Shown here in pieces: positions 22,673 through 31,522 of a stretch of DNA of 63,000 nt. The DNA comes from an uncultured Clostridia bacterium (GTDB taxonomy: Bacteria > Bacillota > Clostridia > Lachnospirales > CAG-274). How positions within the stretch are numbered: position 1 is the first letter of the stretch; every line of letters starts with the position of its first letter. The stretch covers positions 1 to 63,000 of the forward strand of contig CALWLD010000011.1 in the NCBI GenBank assembly GCA_944381435.1. The letters are read 5' to 3'. The position numbers were made by a program, and so were the translations under genes. The notes under the pieces were generated by a model. That model was given only the letters and a program-made list of their open reading frames with translations, made no database searches and had not been told where the DNA came from.

Positions 22673-23791
22673 TTATTTTAAGTCGTATAACCTCATAATT
22701 GTAGATATAGCTTCTACTATTTTATAATTATTTTTAGGATTAAAATATCCCTTTGTATCCCCTGTCATTATCTTTATATTAGATACTGCTTGTACAGAGC
22801 TTTTAGCCCAGCTAGAAATTAGATTATCATCTTTATATCTATACTGTGCATCTAAAATAGGGTATTCCATTTTCTTAAGTAAGTTATTTAATATAACAGC
22901 GCTTTCTTCTCTTGTTATATAGCTGTTAGGTTCAAACCTATTATATGTTTTACCTGATACTATGCCCAAGGTATATGCTTTTAATATGTATTTATCATTT
23001 GTATCCACAAAAGGATTTTTTACAGTGCTAGATATAGCAAAGCCTGTTTTTTCTTCATAAAGCTTTATTATTATTTCACAAAATTCAGCTCTTGTTATAT
23101 TTTCATTTAGTTTAACTTGTAAACTATGAGATATAAATCCTAAATCAATTGCTCTTTTAACACTATCTTTTGCCCAATTATCAACATTTTCTAATGCCGT
23201 TTCATTTATATATACACCATTTTTATTTTTTAATATATATGTATCATTTTTATATACGCATTCAAAGGTGTTATTATCTATTTTGCTAATTTTATCAAAA
23301 ATAGGGCTTATTATTTCATTTCCATCTATGCTAAAAACCCCATATCCTTTATTTTTTACTTTTAATGTATCACTATATTCATTAAATGCATTTTCTTTAT
23401 ATTCAAAAATATTATCGTATATAATATTAAATTCTTTATCTAAAACACCTAGGTAGTATTTATCATTTTCTTTTTTTACTGTTGTAAAGTTACCTGTTTG
23501 GGCATTTATATCTTTTATATAATATTTAGTATTTGTAATAAAGTTTTTTTCTCCCTGTTTGTTTACTTCGTAATAATCATAAGTTTGATTTGGTTTAAGC
23601 TCACCTACTAGCAAATTACCATTATTTAAAGTAACTACACTATTATAATTTTTGTGTTCAATTACATTATCATTTTCTATATTTAATATTTCATTTTTAT
23701 TTTTTTCTGTTGTAAAAGTATCATTTGCATAAGTTTTTATATTAAAAATAAATAGGATAGCTATTAACGTTAATGCTAATTTTTTATTCAT
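22673..23791 (-). CDS. Secreted SLH-domain protein with WG-repeat N-terminus
   Basis: A 372-residue exported protein. A signal peptide (MNKKLALTLIAILFIFNIKTYA) is followed by a WG/KWG-like beta region (KGYGVFSIDGNEIISPIFDKI) and three S-layer homology domains from about residue 215. The SLH domains have NITRAEFCEIIIKLY, YITREESAVILNNLL and a last, more divergent copy; they anchor proteins to secondary cell-wall polymers. ATG at 23791 with AAGGTGGAG. It lies 31 bp upstream of the pilC gene on the same strand and could be co-transcribed. Confidence 0.85.
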   Translation of the reverse strand: MNKKLALTLIAILFIFNIKTYANDTFTTEKNKNEILNIENDNVIEHKNYNSVVTLNNGNLLVGELKPNQTYDYYEVNKQGEKNFITNTKYYIKDINAQTGNFTTVKKENDKYYLGVLDKEFNIIYDNIFEYKENAFNEYSDTLKVKNKGYGVFSIDGNEIISPIFDKISKIDNNTFECVYKNDTYILKNKNGVYINETALENVDNWAKDSVKRAIDLGFISHSLQVKLNENITRAEFCEIIIKLYEEKTGFAISSTVKNPFVDTNDKYILKAYTLGIVSGKTYNRFEPNSYITREESAVILNNLLKKMEYPILDAQYRYKDDNLISSWAKSSVQAVSNIKIMTGDTKGYFNPKNNYKIVEAISTIMRLYDLK

Positions 23792-23872
23792 TTGTATCTC
23801 CACCTTTATTTTTTTATATAAACAAATTATACTATAAATATATATATTATTCAATATTTTTTATTTTACAAT

Positions 23873-24367
23873 TTAATAACATAATATTTTATATAAGAAA
23901 ACCACATCTAAAAACTCATTGTTTTTAAATCCTATTTCTTCAAATACACATTTAACGTTATATCCAAATTTTTTATGTAAATTAATGCTAGCATCATTTC
24001 CTCCTGTTATAGCAGATACTATAGCGTGATATTTTCTCTTTTTTCCTTCTTCTTCTATACTTTTTAAAAGCAAACTTCCTATGCCTTTTCTTTTATGCTC
24101 ATTTTTCACATATAAAGATACTTCTACAGTTTTATCATATCCTCTATATTCTCTAAAGGTAGATAAAGATGCCCAACCTACAACCTGATTATTTAATAAA
24201 CATACAATAATAGGAAAATCTTTTTCTAAATGTTCATAATACCATTTTTTAGTATCTTCTAAAGTTTTAGCTTCAAAGTTAAAATTAAAATTTGTATTTA
24301 GTATAGAATAATTTGTTATTTCATTTATATCTTTTAAATGCTCTTCTGTAGCTTGTTTTATTATCAT
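23873..24367 (-). CDS. GNAT-family N-acetyltransferase
   Basis: A 164-residue GCN5-related acetyltransferase similar in layout to phosphinothricin/amino-acid acetyltransferases. It has VGWASLSTFREY (beta-4), VSLYVKNEHKRKGIGSLLL with the acetyl-CoA pyrophosphate loop (R/Q-x-x-G-x-G/S), and NLHKKFGYNVK near the C-terminus. ATG at 24367 with AAGGAG. The substrate cannot be told from the sequence. Confidence 0.85.
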   Translation of the reverse strand: MIIKQATEEHLKDINEITNYSILNTNFNFNFEAKTLEDTKKWYYEHLEKDFPIIVCLLNNQVVGWASLSTFREYRGYDKTVEVSLYVKNEHKRKGIGSLLLKSIEEEGKKRKYHAIVSAITGGNDASINLHKKFGYNVKCVFEEIGFKNNEFLDVVFLYKILCY

Positions 24368-24477
24368 ATTTATACTCCTTATTTTAACCATTAAAATATA
24401 TTAAAAATATTATAACATATAATCAAGCTTTTGAATACTTTGTATTTAAAAATAAGTATGTTTTAATTGTAAATAAT

Positions 24478-24507
24478 AAAAAGGTGTAGATAAAATCTAC
24501 ACCTTTT
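24478..24507 (-). terminator. Terminator of the nucleoside operon
   Basis: AAAAAGGTGTAGAT-AA-ATCTACACCTTTTT, a long perfect hairpin directly after the substrate-binding lipoprotein gene. Confidence 0.85.
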
Positions 24508-24509
24508 TA

Positions 24510-25643
24510 TTATTTAAAGTTTACAGATACTATTTCAGAACCTAAATCAACTGGGCTTTGGCCTGCTTCTTGATTTTTTAATTCTATTTCTTTGTTAGAT
24601 ACTTTAGTATAAATAGCATCATATTGTTCTTGGCTAAATGTTTCAAATTTAGAAGTTTCCATAGGTAATAACACGTCTTCTGTAGCAGCACCTAAGCTAA
24701 CTTCACGACCACCTGCAAAGCTACCATCATATATAGTAGTTAAAGTTTTATATACTGCATTTTGTAAGTTTTTCATAGCAGATGTAATAACTGTTTCAGA
24801 TTCAACAGATTGGTCAACGTCTACACCAATAACTTTTTTACCAGCAGTTTCAGCAGCTTTCATAACAGAGTTACCAACGCCACCACCGCAAGCAAAAATA
24901 ATTTCAACACCTTCGTTATACCAAGCTGCTGCTTTAGCAGTATGGTCTGGAGATGCATCAAAATCACCAACGTATGTATAATTCATAGTGATTTCACCTG
25001 GTTTAAGGCCTAGTTCTTTACCAGCATATTCTGCCCCTTGAACAAAACCATAACCATAACGAATAACAGCAGGAACTGCTATACCGCCCATAAAACCTAA
25101 GTTTCTATAGCCATCTATAACAGCTGCATAACCTGCTAAAAAGCCTGCTTGCTCTTCTGCAAAATAAATAGCTTCTGTATTAGTACCTATTTCATAGTTA
25201 CCGCTACCATCTTGTGGTGTACCATCTATAATAATAAAGTTAACCTCTGGGTATTTTGTTTGCATATCATATACAGGAACTTCAAATAAGAAACCTGGAC
25301 ATACAACTGTTTTAGCACCACCTTTAATTGCTAATTCAATAGCAGAAGTGATTGCTTCATTAGATTTTTCTGCTGGTTGATAATATTGATGAGAAATACC
25401 TTTTTCCTCTGCAAACTTAACAACACCTTCCCAAGAACCTTGGTTAAATGATTTGTCGTCAATAGTACCAACATCTGTAACAAGAGCTATTTCAGCACCT
25501 GCTTTAGTTTCTTCACTGCCAGCCTCACTGCTTTGATTTTCAGCAGATGTAGCTTCTGTGCTAGAATTATCTGTTTTGTTACCACAAGCAACCATACTAA
25601 ATGCCATAGTTGCTGCTAGTATTAAACTAACTATTCTTTTCAT
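24510..25643 (-). CDS. BMP-family nucleoside-binding lipoprotein
   Basis: A 377-residue solute-binding lipoprotein of the Bmp/PnrA/NupN family. Signal and lipobox FSMVAC give a lipidated Cys20, then a Ser/Glu/Thr-rich linker. The mature domain has VTDVGTIDDKSFNQGSWEG, the typical Bmp start, and later GFMGGIAVPAVIRYGYGFVQGAEYA and FACGGGVGNSVMKAAE. It delivers nucleosides to the ABC permease encoded upstream in the same locus. Confidence 0.93.
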   Translation of the reverse strand: MKRIVSLILAATMAFSMVACGNKTDNSSTEATSAENQSSEAGSEETKAGAEIALVTDVGTIDDKSFNQGSWEGVVKFAEEKGISHQYYQPAEKSNEAITSAIELAIKGGAKTVVCPGFLFEVPVYDMQTKYPEVNFIIIDGTPQDGSGNYEIGTNTEAIYFAEEQAGFLAGYAAVIDGYRNLGFMGGIAVPAVIRYGYGFVQGAEYAGKELGLKPGEITMNYTYVGDFDASPDHTAKAAAWYNEGVEIIFACGGGVGNSVMKAAETAGKKVIGVDVDQSVESETVITSAMKNLQNAVYKTLTTIYDGSFAGGREVSLGAATEDVLLPMETSKFETFSQEQYDAIYTKVSNKEIELKNQEAGQSPVDLGSEIVSVNFK

Positions 25644-25747
25644 AGTTTTCCTCCTTAGTAAGATAGATAAATTTATCTACATACTTTATATAATAGGTTT
25701 GAATAATATATCTTTTTTAATTTTTAAATTAAGTTAATTTTTATAAA

Positions 25748-25888
25748 TTATTCACTTGCTTCTTCTGAAGTATCTTCTGCTGAAGCATCTTCTGCTACAG
25801 TTGTTTGTTCTTCTGTAGTTGTGCTACCACAAGCAACCATACCAAATGCCATCATACCAGCCATAATTAAAGTAATAAATTTTTTCAT
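25748..25888 (-). CDS. Micro-lipoprotein (46 aa), copy 1
   Basis: A complete ORF with a lipoprotein signal (MKKFITLIMAGMMAFGMVAC, cleavage before Cys20) and only 26 mature residues, rich in Thr, Glu, Ala and Ser (GSTTTEEQ, AEDASAEDTSEE). It has GGAGG and a stop before any binding domain. The leader resembles that of the adjacent Bmp lipoprotein, so it may descend from a signal-linker duplication. Function unknown. Confidence 0.65.
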   Translation of the reverse strand: MKKFITLIMAGMMAFGMVACGSTTTEEQTTVAEDASAEDTSEEASE

Positions 25889-25940
25889 CATTAATTCCTC
25901 CTTAATTTTAAAACAAGAATTATTTATTTAGTTTTATAAA

Positions 25941-26084
25941 TTATTCGCTTACTTCTTCTGAAGTATCTTCTGCTGAAGCGTCTTCTGCTACAGTTGTTTG
26001 TTCTTCTGTAGTTGTATCGCTACCACAAGCAACCATACCAAACGCCATCATACCAGCCATAATTAAAACAATAAGTTTTTTCAT
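25941..26084 (-). CDS. Micro-lipoprotein (47 aa), copy 2
   Basis: A tandem near-copy of the preceding gene (MKKLIVLIMAGMMAFGMVAC; CGSDTTTEEQ; ends EEVSE). The two copies differ at a handful of residues, and similarity extends into the untranslated sequence, showing recent tandem duplication. Both keep intact reading frames and ribosome sites, which argues for selection on the peptide. Confidence 0.65.
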   Translation of the reverse strand: MKKLIVLIMAGMMAFGMVACGSDTTTEEQTTVAEDASAEDTSEEVSE

Positions 26085-26168
26085 TATTATTCCTCCTAAA
26101 ATGCAGGATATATTATTCAATACATATTTTACACTTAAATTTTAGTTTAGTCAATAATTTTTGTATTT

Positions 26169-27491
26169 TTAAAACTTATCTATACTATTTTTTTCTACCC
26201 TTGCAAAAATCAAAGGTGTTTTTTCAGGTGTTTTAGCATCAATGTATATAGATTCTTTTACTTTGTTTTTAGCATTTTCAAATTTGTCTTTATCATTTGT
26301 ATAAAGCGTACATAAAATATCGCCTTTTTTTATTTCATCTCCAACTTTTTTATTTAATATAATCCCTGCAGCATAATCTATATCATCTTCTTTTGTTTCT
26401 CTTCCTGCTCCTAGCATAGTAGATGCTATTCCAAGCCCTTCTGTATCCATAGAGTTAATAAAACCTTCATTATCTGAAATTATTTCACAGCTATATTTAG
26501 CAGGTTCAAATTTGTTTGTATCTTTTATATAATCTATGTCTCCACCTTGAGCTTCTACCATTTCTATAAGCTTTTCAAGGGCATATCCGTTTTGTATAGC
26601 CTCTTTAGCCATATTTTCACATTGTTCTAATGTGCCTTTATTAGCTAAATAAAGCATATTACCTGCAAGTTTTATACAAATCTCTGTTAAATCTTTAGGG
26701 CCTTTTCCTTTTAATGTATCTACAACTTCTTTAATTTCTAAAGCATTTCCTATGTTATTACCAAGAGGTATATCCATATCTGTTATAAGTGCAACTGTTT
26801 TTCTGCCACAATTTTCACCTATAGCAACCATTTTTTCAGCAAGACTTATAGAATCATCTAAAGTTTTCATAAAAGCTCCGCTACCTGTTTTAACATCTAG
26901 TAATATACAATCACTACCGGCTGCTAGCTTTTTACTCATAATAGATGCAGCAATAAGAGGTATACTCTCTACAGTAGCAGTAACATCACGAAGAGCATAA
27001 AGCTTTTTATCGGCTGGGGCAAGGTTTCCAGATTGCCCTATAACGCTAATACCTGTTTTATTTACAATGTTAAAAAATTCTTCTTGTGTAAAATTAGTTT
27101 TAAGCCCAGGGATTGCTTCCATTTTGTCAACTGTACCGCCTGTATGTCCAAGCCCTCTCCCAGACATTTTTGCAACTTTAACACCATAGTAAGCAACAAT
27201 AGGTGCTATTATAAGAGTTGTTTTATCGCCTACGCCACCTGTAGAATGCTTATCAACTTTTATACCTTCTATAGATGATAAATCAACCATATCTCCAGAT
27301 TTTGCCATAGCATTTGTCATAGTAGATATTTCTCTATCGTTCATACCATTAAAATATATAGCCATAAGCATAGCAGACATTTGATAATCTGGTATTTCTC
27401 CACTTACATAATTATTTATCATAAAATTAATTTCTTCATCTGTAAGTTCTTCATTATTTCTTTTTTTATGTATAATATCATACATTCTCAT
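26169..27491 (-). CDS. pdp: Pyrimidine-nucleoside phosphorylase
   Basis: A 440-residue phosphorylase converting uridine, deoxyuridine or thymidine with phosphate to base plus (deoxy)ribose-1-phosphate. It shows the thymidine/pyrimidine phosphorylase signature SGRGLGHTGGTVDKMEAIPG, plus KVDKHSTGGVGDKTTLI and LDVKTGSGAFMKT. Length is typical. It lies in the nucleoside operon after the permease genes, so products feed to DeoB/DeoC. Confidence 0.95.
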   Translation of the reverse strand: MRMYDIIHKKRNNEELTDEEINFMINNYVSGEIPDYQMSAMLMAIYFNGMNDREISTMTNAMAKSGDMVDLSSIEGIKVDKHSTGGVGDKTTLIIAPIVAYYGVKVAKMSGRGLGHTGGTVDKMEAIPGLKTNFTQEEFFNIVNKTGISVIGQSGNLAPADKKLYALRDVTATVESIPLIAASIMSKKLAAGSDCILLDVKTGSGAFMKTLDDSISLAEKMVAIGENCGRKTVALITDMDIPLGNNIGNALEIKEVVDTLKGKGPKDLTEICIKLAGNMLYLANKGTLEQCENMAKEAIQNGYALEKLIEMVEAQGGDIDYIKDTNKFEPAKYSCEIISDNEGFINSMDTEGLGIASTMLGAGRETKEDDIDYAAGIILNKKVGDEIKKGDILCTLYTNDKDKFENAKNKVKESIYIDAKTPEKTPLIFARVEKNSIDKF

Positions 27492-27503
27492 ATTAAATAC
27501 CCC

Positions 27504-28457
27504 CTATCTAGAGCCTTTGTCATAAGGTATACCTGCAGCCTTTGGAGCTTGAGAACTTTTAGATAAAAATGTTAAAGCAATTAATGTTATAAGATATGGT
27601 AACATTTTATAAATACCATCTGTTATAGGTAAATCTTTTATAAATGGTATTGTAGAATGTGCACTAGATAATGTTTTCATTATCCCAAAGAAAAATGCTG
27701 CAATAAATATCCTAGGTACACGCCATTGCCCAAATATTAAAACTGCTAATGCAAGGAAACCATAACCTGCTACTGTTGCATTAAAGTTTGTAGATGTAGG
27801 AACAACAAATACAACTCCTCCTATACCTGCTAATATACCAGATAATATAACACCTGCATATCTTATTTTATAAACATTAATACCTACAGAATCTGCTGCT
27901 TGAGGATGTTCACCACAAGCTCTTAACCTTAAGCCAAATTTTGTTTTGTTAATAACAATATAAGCTATAATAAATATAAATATACCTAAATATGTCGTAA
28001 TATATACATTTTTAAAGAATAAATCACCTATAACAGGTATAGAGCCTAAAACAGGTACTTCTTTAATAAAAAATGTATTTGTAAAAGGTATTTGTTGAGT
28101 TGTTTGTATCATTCTAGCTGTAAATATTGCAAAAGCTGGTGCAAAAAGATTAAGTGCTGTACCGCTTATTGTTTGGTCTGCTTTAAGATTTATTGCTGCA
28201 AAAGCGTGTAATAAAGAGAATAATGCCCCTGTAACACCTGCAACTAACAATGCTAAAATTAACAACCCTTGTCCAGACATAGAGCTTTCAAATATATTTA
28301 TAAATAAAATACCTGCAAAAGCTCCCATTATCATTATACCTTCTAAAGCAATGTTTACAACGCCACTACGTTCAGAAAACATACCACCTATAGCTACTAT
28401 CAAAAGAGGAATAGCAAAGGACATCGTTTGTTGAGTTATAAAATAAACTGTTTCCAT
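27504..28457 (-). CDS. nupQ: Nucleoside ABC transporter permease (NupQ-like)
   Basis: A 317-residue BPD_transp_2-type permease with about nine membrane helices. It begins with FAIPLLIVAIGGMFSERSGVVNIALEGIM, the family signature, and contains LRACGEHPQAADSVGINVYKIRY, the loop contacting the ATPase. Its start overlaps the stop of the partner permease by one base, so the two are coupled. Confidence 0.92.
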   Translation of the reverse strand: METVYFITQQTMSFAIPLLIVAIGGMFSERSGVVNIALEGIMIMGAFAGILFINIFESSMSGQGLLILALLVAGVTGALFSLLHAFAAINLKADQTISGTALNLFAPAFAIFTARMIQTTQQIPFTNTFFIKEVPVLGSIPVIGDLFFKNVYITTYLGIFIFIIAYIVINKTKFGLRLRACGEHPQAADSVGINVYKIRYAGVILSGILAGIGGVVFVVPTSTNFNATVAGYGFLALAVLIFGQWRVPRIFIAAFFFGIMKTLSSAHSTIPFIKDLPITDGIYKMLPYLITLIALTFLSKSSQAPKAAGIPYDKGSR

Positions 28458-29542
28458 TAGTTTTTCTCCCCTTTCTTAGTTTTTTTAATAATTTTAGATA
28501 TAAGATTTTTAAATAAAAGAGCAAAAGCTCCAAAATATATGATAGATGCAATTATCATATCTATAATTTCTGGTGCATAGCCGTGTAATTGAAGGTTTGA
28601 ACCACCAACACGAATATGTGCTATAAATAACCCTGCTAAAAATACACCAAAAGGATTAGACTGCCCAAATAAAGCAACAGATATACCGCTAAAACCTTCA
28701 GGAGCTATAACATCTAAAACTTGGATATATTTACCCGCTCCATAAAGATACATAAGTCCTCCACCTATCCCAGATAATAAACCTGCTATAACCATAGCAA
28801 GAATAATATTTTTCTTTTCGTTAATACCAGCATATTTACTTGCAAATTTATTTTGTCCGCAAGCCTTTAGCTCATATCCTACAGTTGTTTTTTCTAATAA
28901 TATGTATATTATTATTACAAAAATTAAAGCTATAATTATTGCATAGTTTATGTTGCTATCGCCTATGCCAAGCCTTGGTATAACAGCGCTTTTAGCAACT
29001 TCTACAGATTGATTTCTAAGTTGGTCAAATACATTTTTCTTAACTAACATATTAACTAAATACATACCTATATAGTTAGTCATAATAGATGCTATAACCT
29101 CGTTTACATTAGCAAGAGCTTTTAATATACCAGGGATAGCTCCCCATAAAGCACCTGCAATGGCTGCACCTATTAAAGCTACCACCCAATGTATGCTAGG
29201 TGGTAAAAACGTCCATTTTACACCTATATGTACTGCCACATAAGCACCTACAATAAACTGACCAGATGCCCCTATGTTAAAAAGTCCTGTTTTAAAGGCA
29301 AAGGCAACAGAAAGACCTGTCATAATAATAGGTGTTGCAAAATATATAAGCCTAGATGTTCCTGTTAATCCATCAGAAAAACCACCTTTTAATATTGTAA
29401 CAAAACCATTTACTGCTTCTGTTGGCTCACTTATTAAAAGTACTATAAAAGCAAATACAAAACCTGCTAATATGGCAAATAAAGATGATGAAAAACTTAT
29501 AAGCCCTTTATAATCTCGTTCTTTTTTTACTTTTTTATCCAT
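28457..29542 (-). CDS. nupP: Nucleoside ABC transporter permease (NupP-like)
   Basis: A 361-residue permease paired with NupQ. It has multiple membrane helices, FNIGASGQFIVGAYVA and the EAA-like ELKACGQNKFASKYAGIN loop. An 8-base overlap with the upstream ATPase gene indicates coupled translation of the transporter. Confidence 0.92.
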   Translation of the reverse strand: MDKKVKKERDYKGLISFSSSLFAILAGFVFAFIVLLISEPTEAVNGFVTILKGGFSDGLTGTSRLIYFATPIIMTGLSVAFAFKTGLFNIGASGQFIVGAYVAVHIGVKWTFLPPSIHWVVALIGAAIAGALWGAIPGILKALANVNEVIASIMTNYIGMYLVNMLVKKNVFDQLRNQSVEVAKSAVIPRLGIGDSNINYAIIIALIFVIIIYILLEKTTVGYELKACGQNKFASKYAGINEKKNIILAMVIAGLLSGIGGGLMYLYGAGKYIQVLDVIAPEGFSGISVALFGQSNPFGVFLAGLFIAHIRVGGSNLQLHGYAPEIIDMIIASIIYFGAFALLFKNLISKIIKKTKKGEKN

Positions 29543-31064
29543 TTTTCACACTCCTTTTTGTCCCTGCCATATATAAACCTAATTCTTGTATGGTAACTTC
29601 TTTAGGATTAACATCGGCAACAATCTCTCCTTCATACATAACTAATATTCTATCACTTAAGTTCATAACTTCATCAAGCTCTAAAGAAACTAGCAAAACT
29701 GCCTTTCCTTTGTCTCTCTGAGCAACAATTTGCTTATGTATGTATTCTATAGCTCCAACATCAAGCCCTCTAACAGGCTGTACAGCTATTACAAGCTCAG
29801 GGTCTCTATCAAGCTCTCTTGCTATGATAGCTTTTTGTTGGTTACCACCAGACATACCCCTTGCTATAGAATTTTCTCCTTGTCCACATCTTATGTCAAA
29901 TTTATCTATAAGGTATTTTGCATAAGATTTTATTTCGCCAAATTTTAAGAAACCAAATTTTTGGAACCTTTTTGTAAAGTAGCTTTGTAAAACTAAGTTT
30001 TCTTGTAATGTGTAATCTAGCACAAGCCCGTGTTTATGTCTATCTTCTGGTATATGTGCAAACCCATCTATACATTTTTTTCTAATGCTTTCTTTTGTAA
30101 CATCTTTACCTTTTAATGTTATTTTTCCTTTATCTAAAGGCATAAGCCCTGTTATGCCATATACAAGTTCAGATTGTCCATTGCCATCGATACCAGCAAT
30201 ACAAACAATTTCTCCGCTTCTAACCTCAAAAGATACATCTTTTACAACTTGCTTATTGGTATCTTTTGATTTCATAGATAAATTTTCTACTTTTAAAACA
30301 ACATCACCTATTTTAGCTTCTTTTTTATCAATGTTAAGGTTAATTTTTCTACCAACCATCATTTCAGACATTTCTTCTTTTGAAGTTGTAGCAACATCTA
30401 CAGTACCTATGTATTTACCTTTTCTTATAACGCTACATCTATCTGCAACTGCTTTTATTTCGTTTAATTTATGAGTAATAAATATAATAGATTTTCCTTC
30501 TGCAACAAGATTTTTCATAGTTGCCATAAGCTCATCTATTTCTTGTGGCGTTAAAACTGCTGTTGGCTCATCAAAAATTAATATATCGTTATCACAATAT
30601 AACATTTTTAAAATTTCCACTCTTTGTTGCATACCAACTGTTATATCTGATATATAAGAATCTAGGCTTATTTGAAACTTATATTTTTCTATAAGCTCCT
30701 CTACCTTTTTTCTTGCATCTTTCATTTTTAAAAAACCACCAACAGTAGTTTCTCTGCCTAGTATAATACTTTCTAAAACAGTAAAGTTATGAACAAGCTT
30801 GAAATGCTGATGCACCATACCTATGCCTAAGTCATTTGCGTCATTAGGGTTATTTATTTTAACCTCTTTTTCATTTATTTTTATAGTCCCTTTTTCTGGT
30901 TGATAAAGCCCAAATAATACACTCATTAAAGTAGATTTACCAGCACCATTTTCACCTAAAAGAGCGTGTATTTCCCCTTTTTTAACTTTTAATGTAATAT
31001 CATCGTTAGCTTTAAAATTTCCAAACTCTTTTGTTATGTTATTCATTTCTATTACATAAGACAA
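29535..31064 (-). CDS. nupO: Nucleoside ABC transporter ATPase (NupO-like)
   Basis: A 509-residue fused double ATPase of the RbsA/YufO type. Domain 1 has Walker A GENGAGKST, a diverged signature (DITVGMQQR) and Walker B ILIFDEPTAVLTP. Domain 2 has a degenerate Walker A (GIDGNGQSE, no GKS/T), signature RGMSGGNQQK and LVIAVQPVRGLDVGA. Degeneracy in domain 2 is normal in this family. Start TTG at 31064, 8 nt from AAGGAGG, instead of the GTG that overlaps it. Confidence 0.93.
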   Translation of the reverse strand: MSYVIEMNNITKEFGNFKANDDITLKVKKGEIHALLGENGAGKSTLMSVLFGLYQPEKGTIKINEKEVKINNPNDANDLGIGMVHQHFKLVHNFTVLESIILGRETTVGGFLKMKDARKKVEELIEKYKFQISLDSYISDITVGMQQRVEILKMLYCDNDILIFDEPTAVLTPQEIDELMATMKNLVAEGKSIIFITHKLNEIKAVADRCSVIRKGKYIGTVDVATTSKEEMSEMMVGRKINLNIDKKEAKIGDVVLKVENLSMKSKDTNKQVVKDVSFEVRSGEIVCIAGIDGNGQSELVYGITGLMPLDKGKITLKGKDVTKESIRKKCIDGFAHIPEDRHKHGLVLDYTLQENLVLQSYFTKRFQKFGFLKFGEIKSYAKYLIDKFDIRCGQGENSIARGMSGGNQQKAIIARELDRDPELVIAVQPVRGLDVGAIEYIHKQIVAQRDKGKAVLLVSLELDEVMNLSDRILVMYEGEIVADVNPKEVTIQELGLYMAGTKRSVKNG

Positions 31065-31085
31065 ATAAGCCACCTCCTTATAAAT

Positions 31086-31496
31086 CTATAAATCATCTTT
31101 TGTAAAAGCAAGAGGTAGTATTTCTTCTAATGTATATACTTTGTAGTCTTCTTCACTTTTACCTAAAATAACCTTAAAATCTTTAATGTTACAAAATTCT
31201 GCCATAACTTGTCTACAAACACCACAAGGTGCACAATATTCTCTTTCCTCTTCTTTTGCACCTTTAGGGCTACCTACAATAGCAATAGCCTCAAACTCTA
31301 GCTCTCCTTCAGATACAGCTTTAAAAAATGCAGTTCTTTCAGCACAGTTTGTAGGAGAATATGCAGCATTTTCTATATTACACCCTGTATAAATTTTACC
31401 TGTTTTTGTAAGCAATGCTGCACCTACTTGAAAATTAGAGTAAGGAGTATAAGCAAATTTTTGTGCTTCTAAAGCTTTTTTTACCAGTTCTTTCAT
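31086..31496 (-). CDS. cdd: Cytidine deaminase
   Basis: A 136-residue homotetrameric-type deaminase (cytidine/deoxycytidine to uridine/deoxyuridine). Zinc and catalytic residues are in NCAERTAFF (C, E) and PCGVCRQ (two C). It lies between deoB and the transporter genes, supplying uridine to Pdp. Confidence 0.95.
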   Translation of the reverse strand: MKELVKKALEAQKFAYTPYSNFQVGAALLTKTGKIYTGCNIENAAYSPTNCAERTAFFKAVSEGELEFEAIAIVGSPKGAKEEEREYCAPCGVCRQVMAEFCNIKDFKVILGKSEEDYKVYTLEEILPLAFTKDDL

Positions 31497-31522
31497 AAGT
31501 TTATACCTTAATTTATACCTTT

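Noticed and set aside
29535-30300. Nucleotide-site loss in the second ATPase domain of the nucleoside transporter
   Set aside because: Degenerate second Walker A is normal for RbsA/YufO-type fused ATPases.
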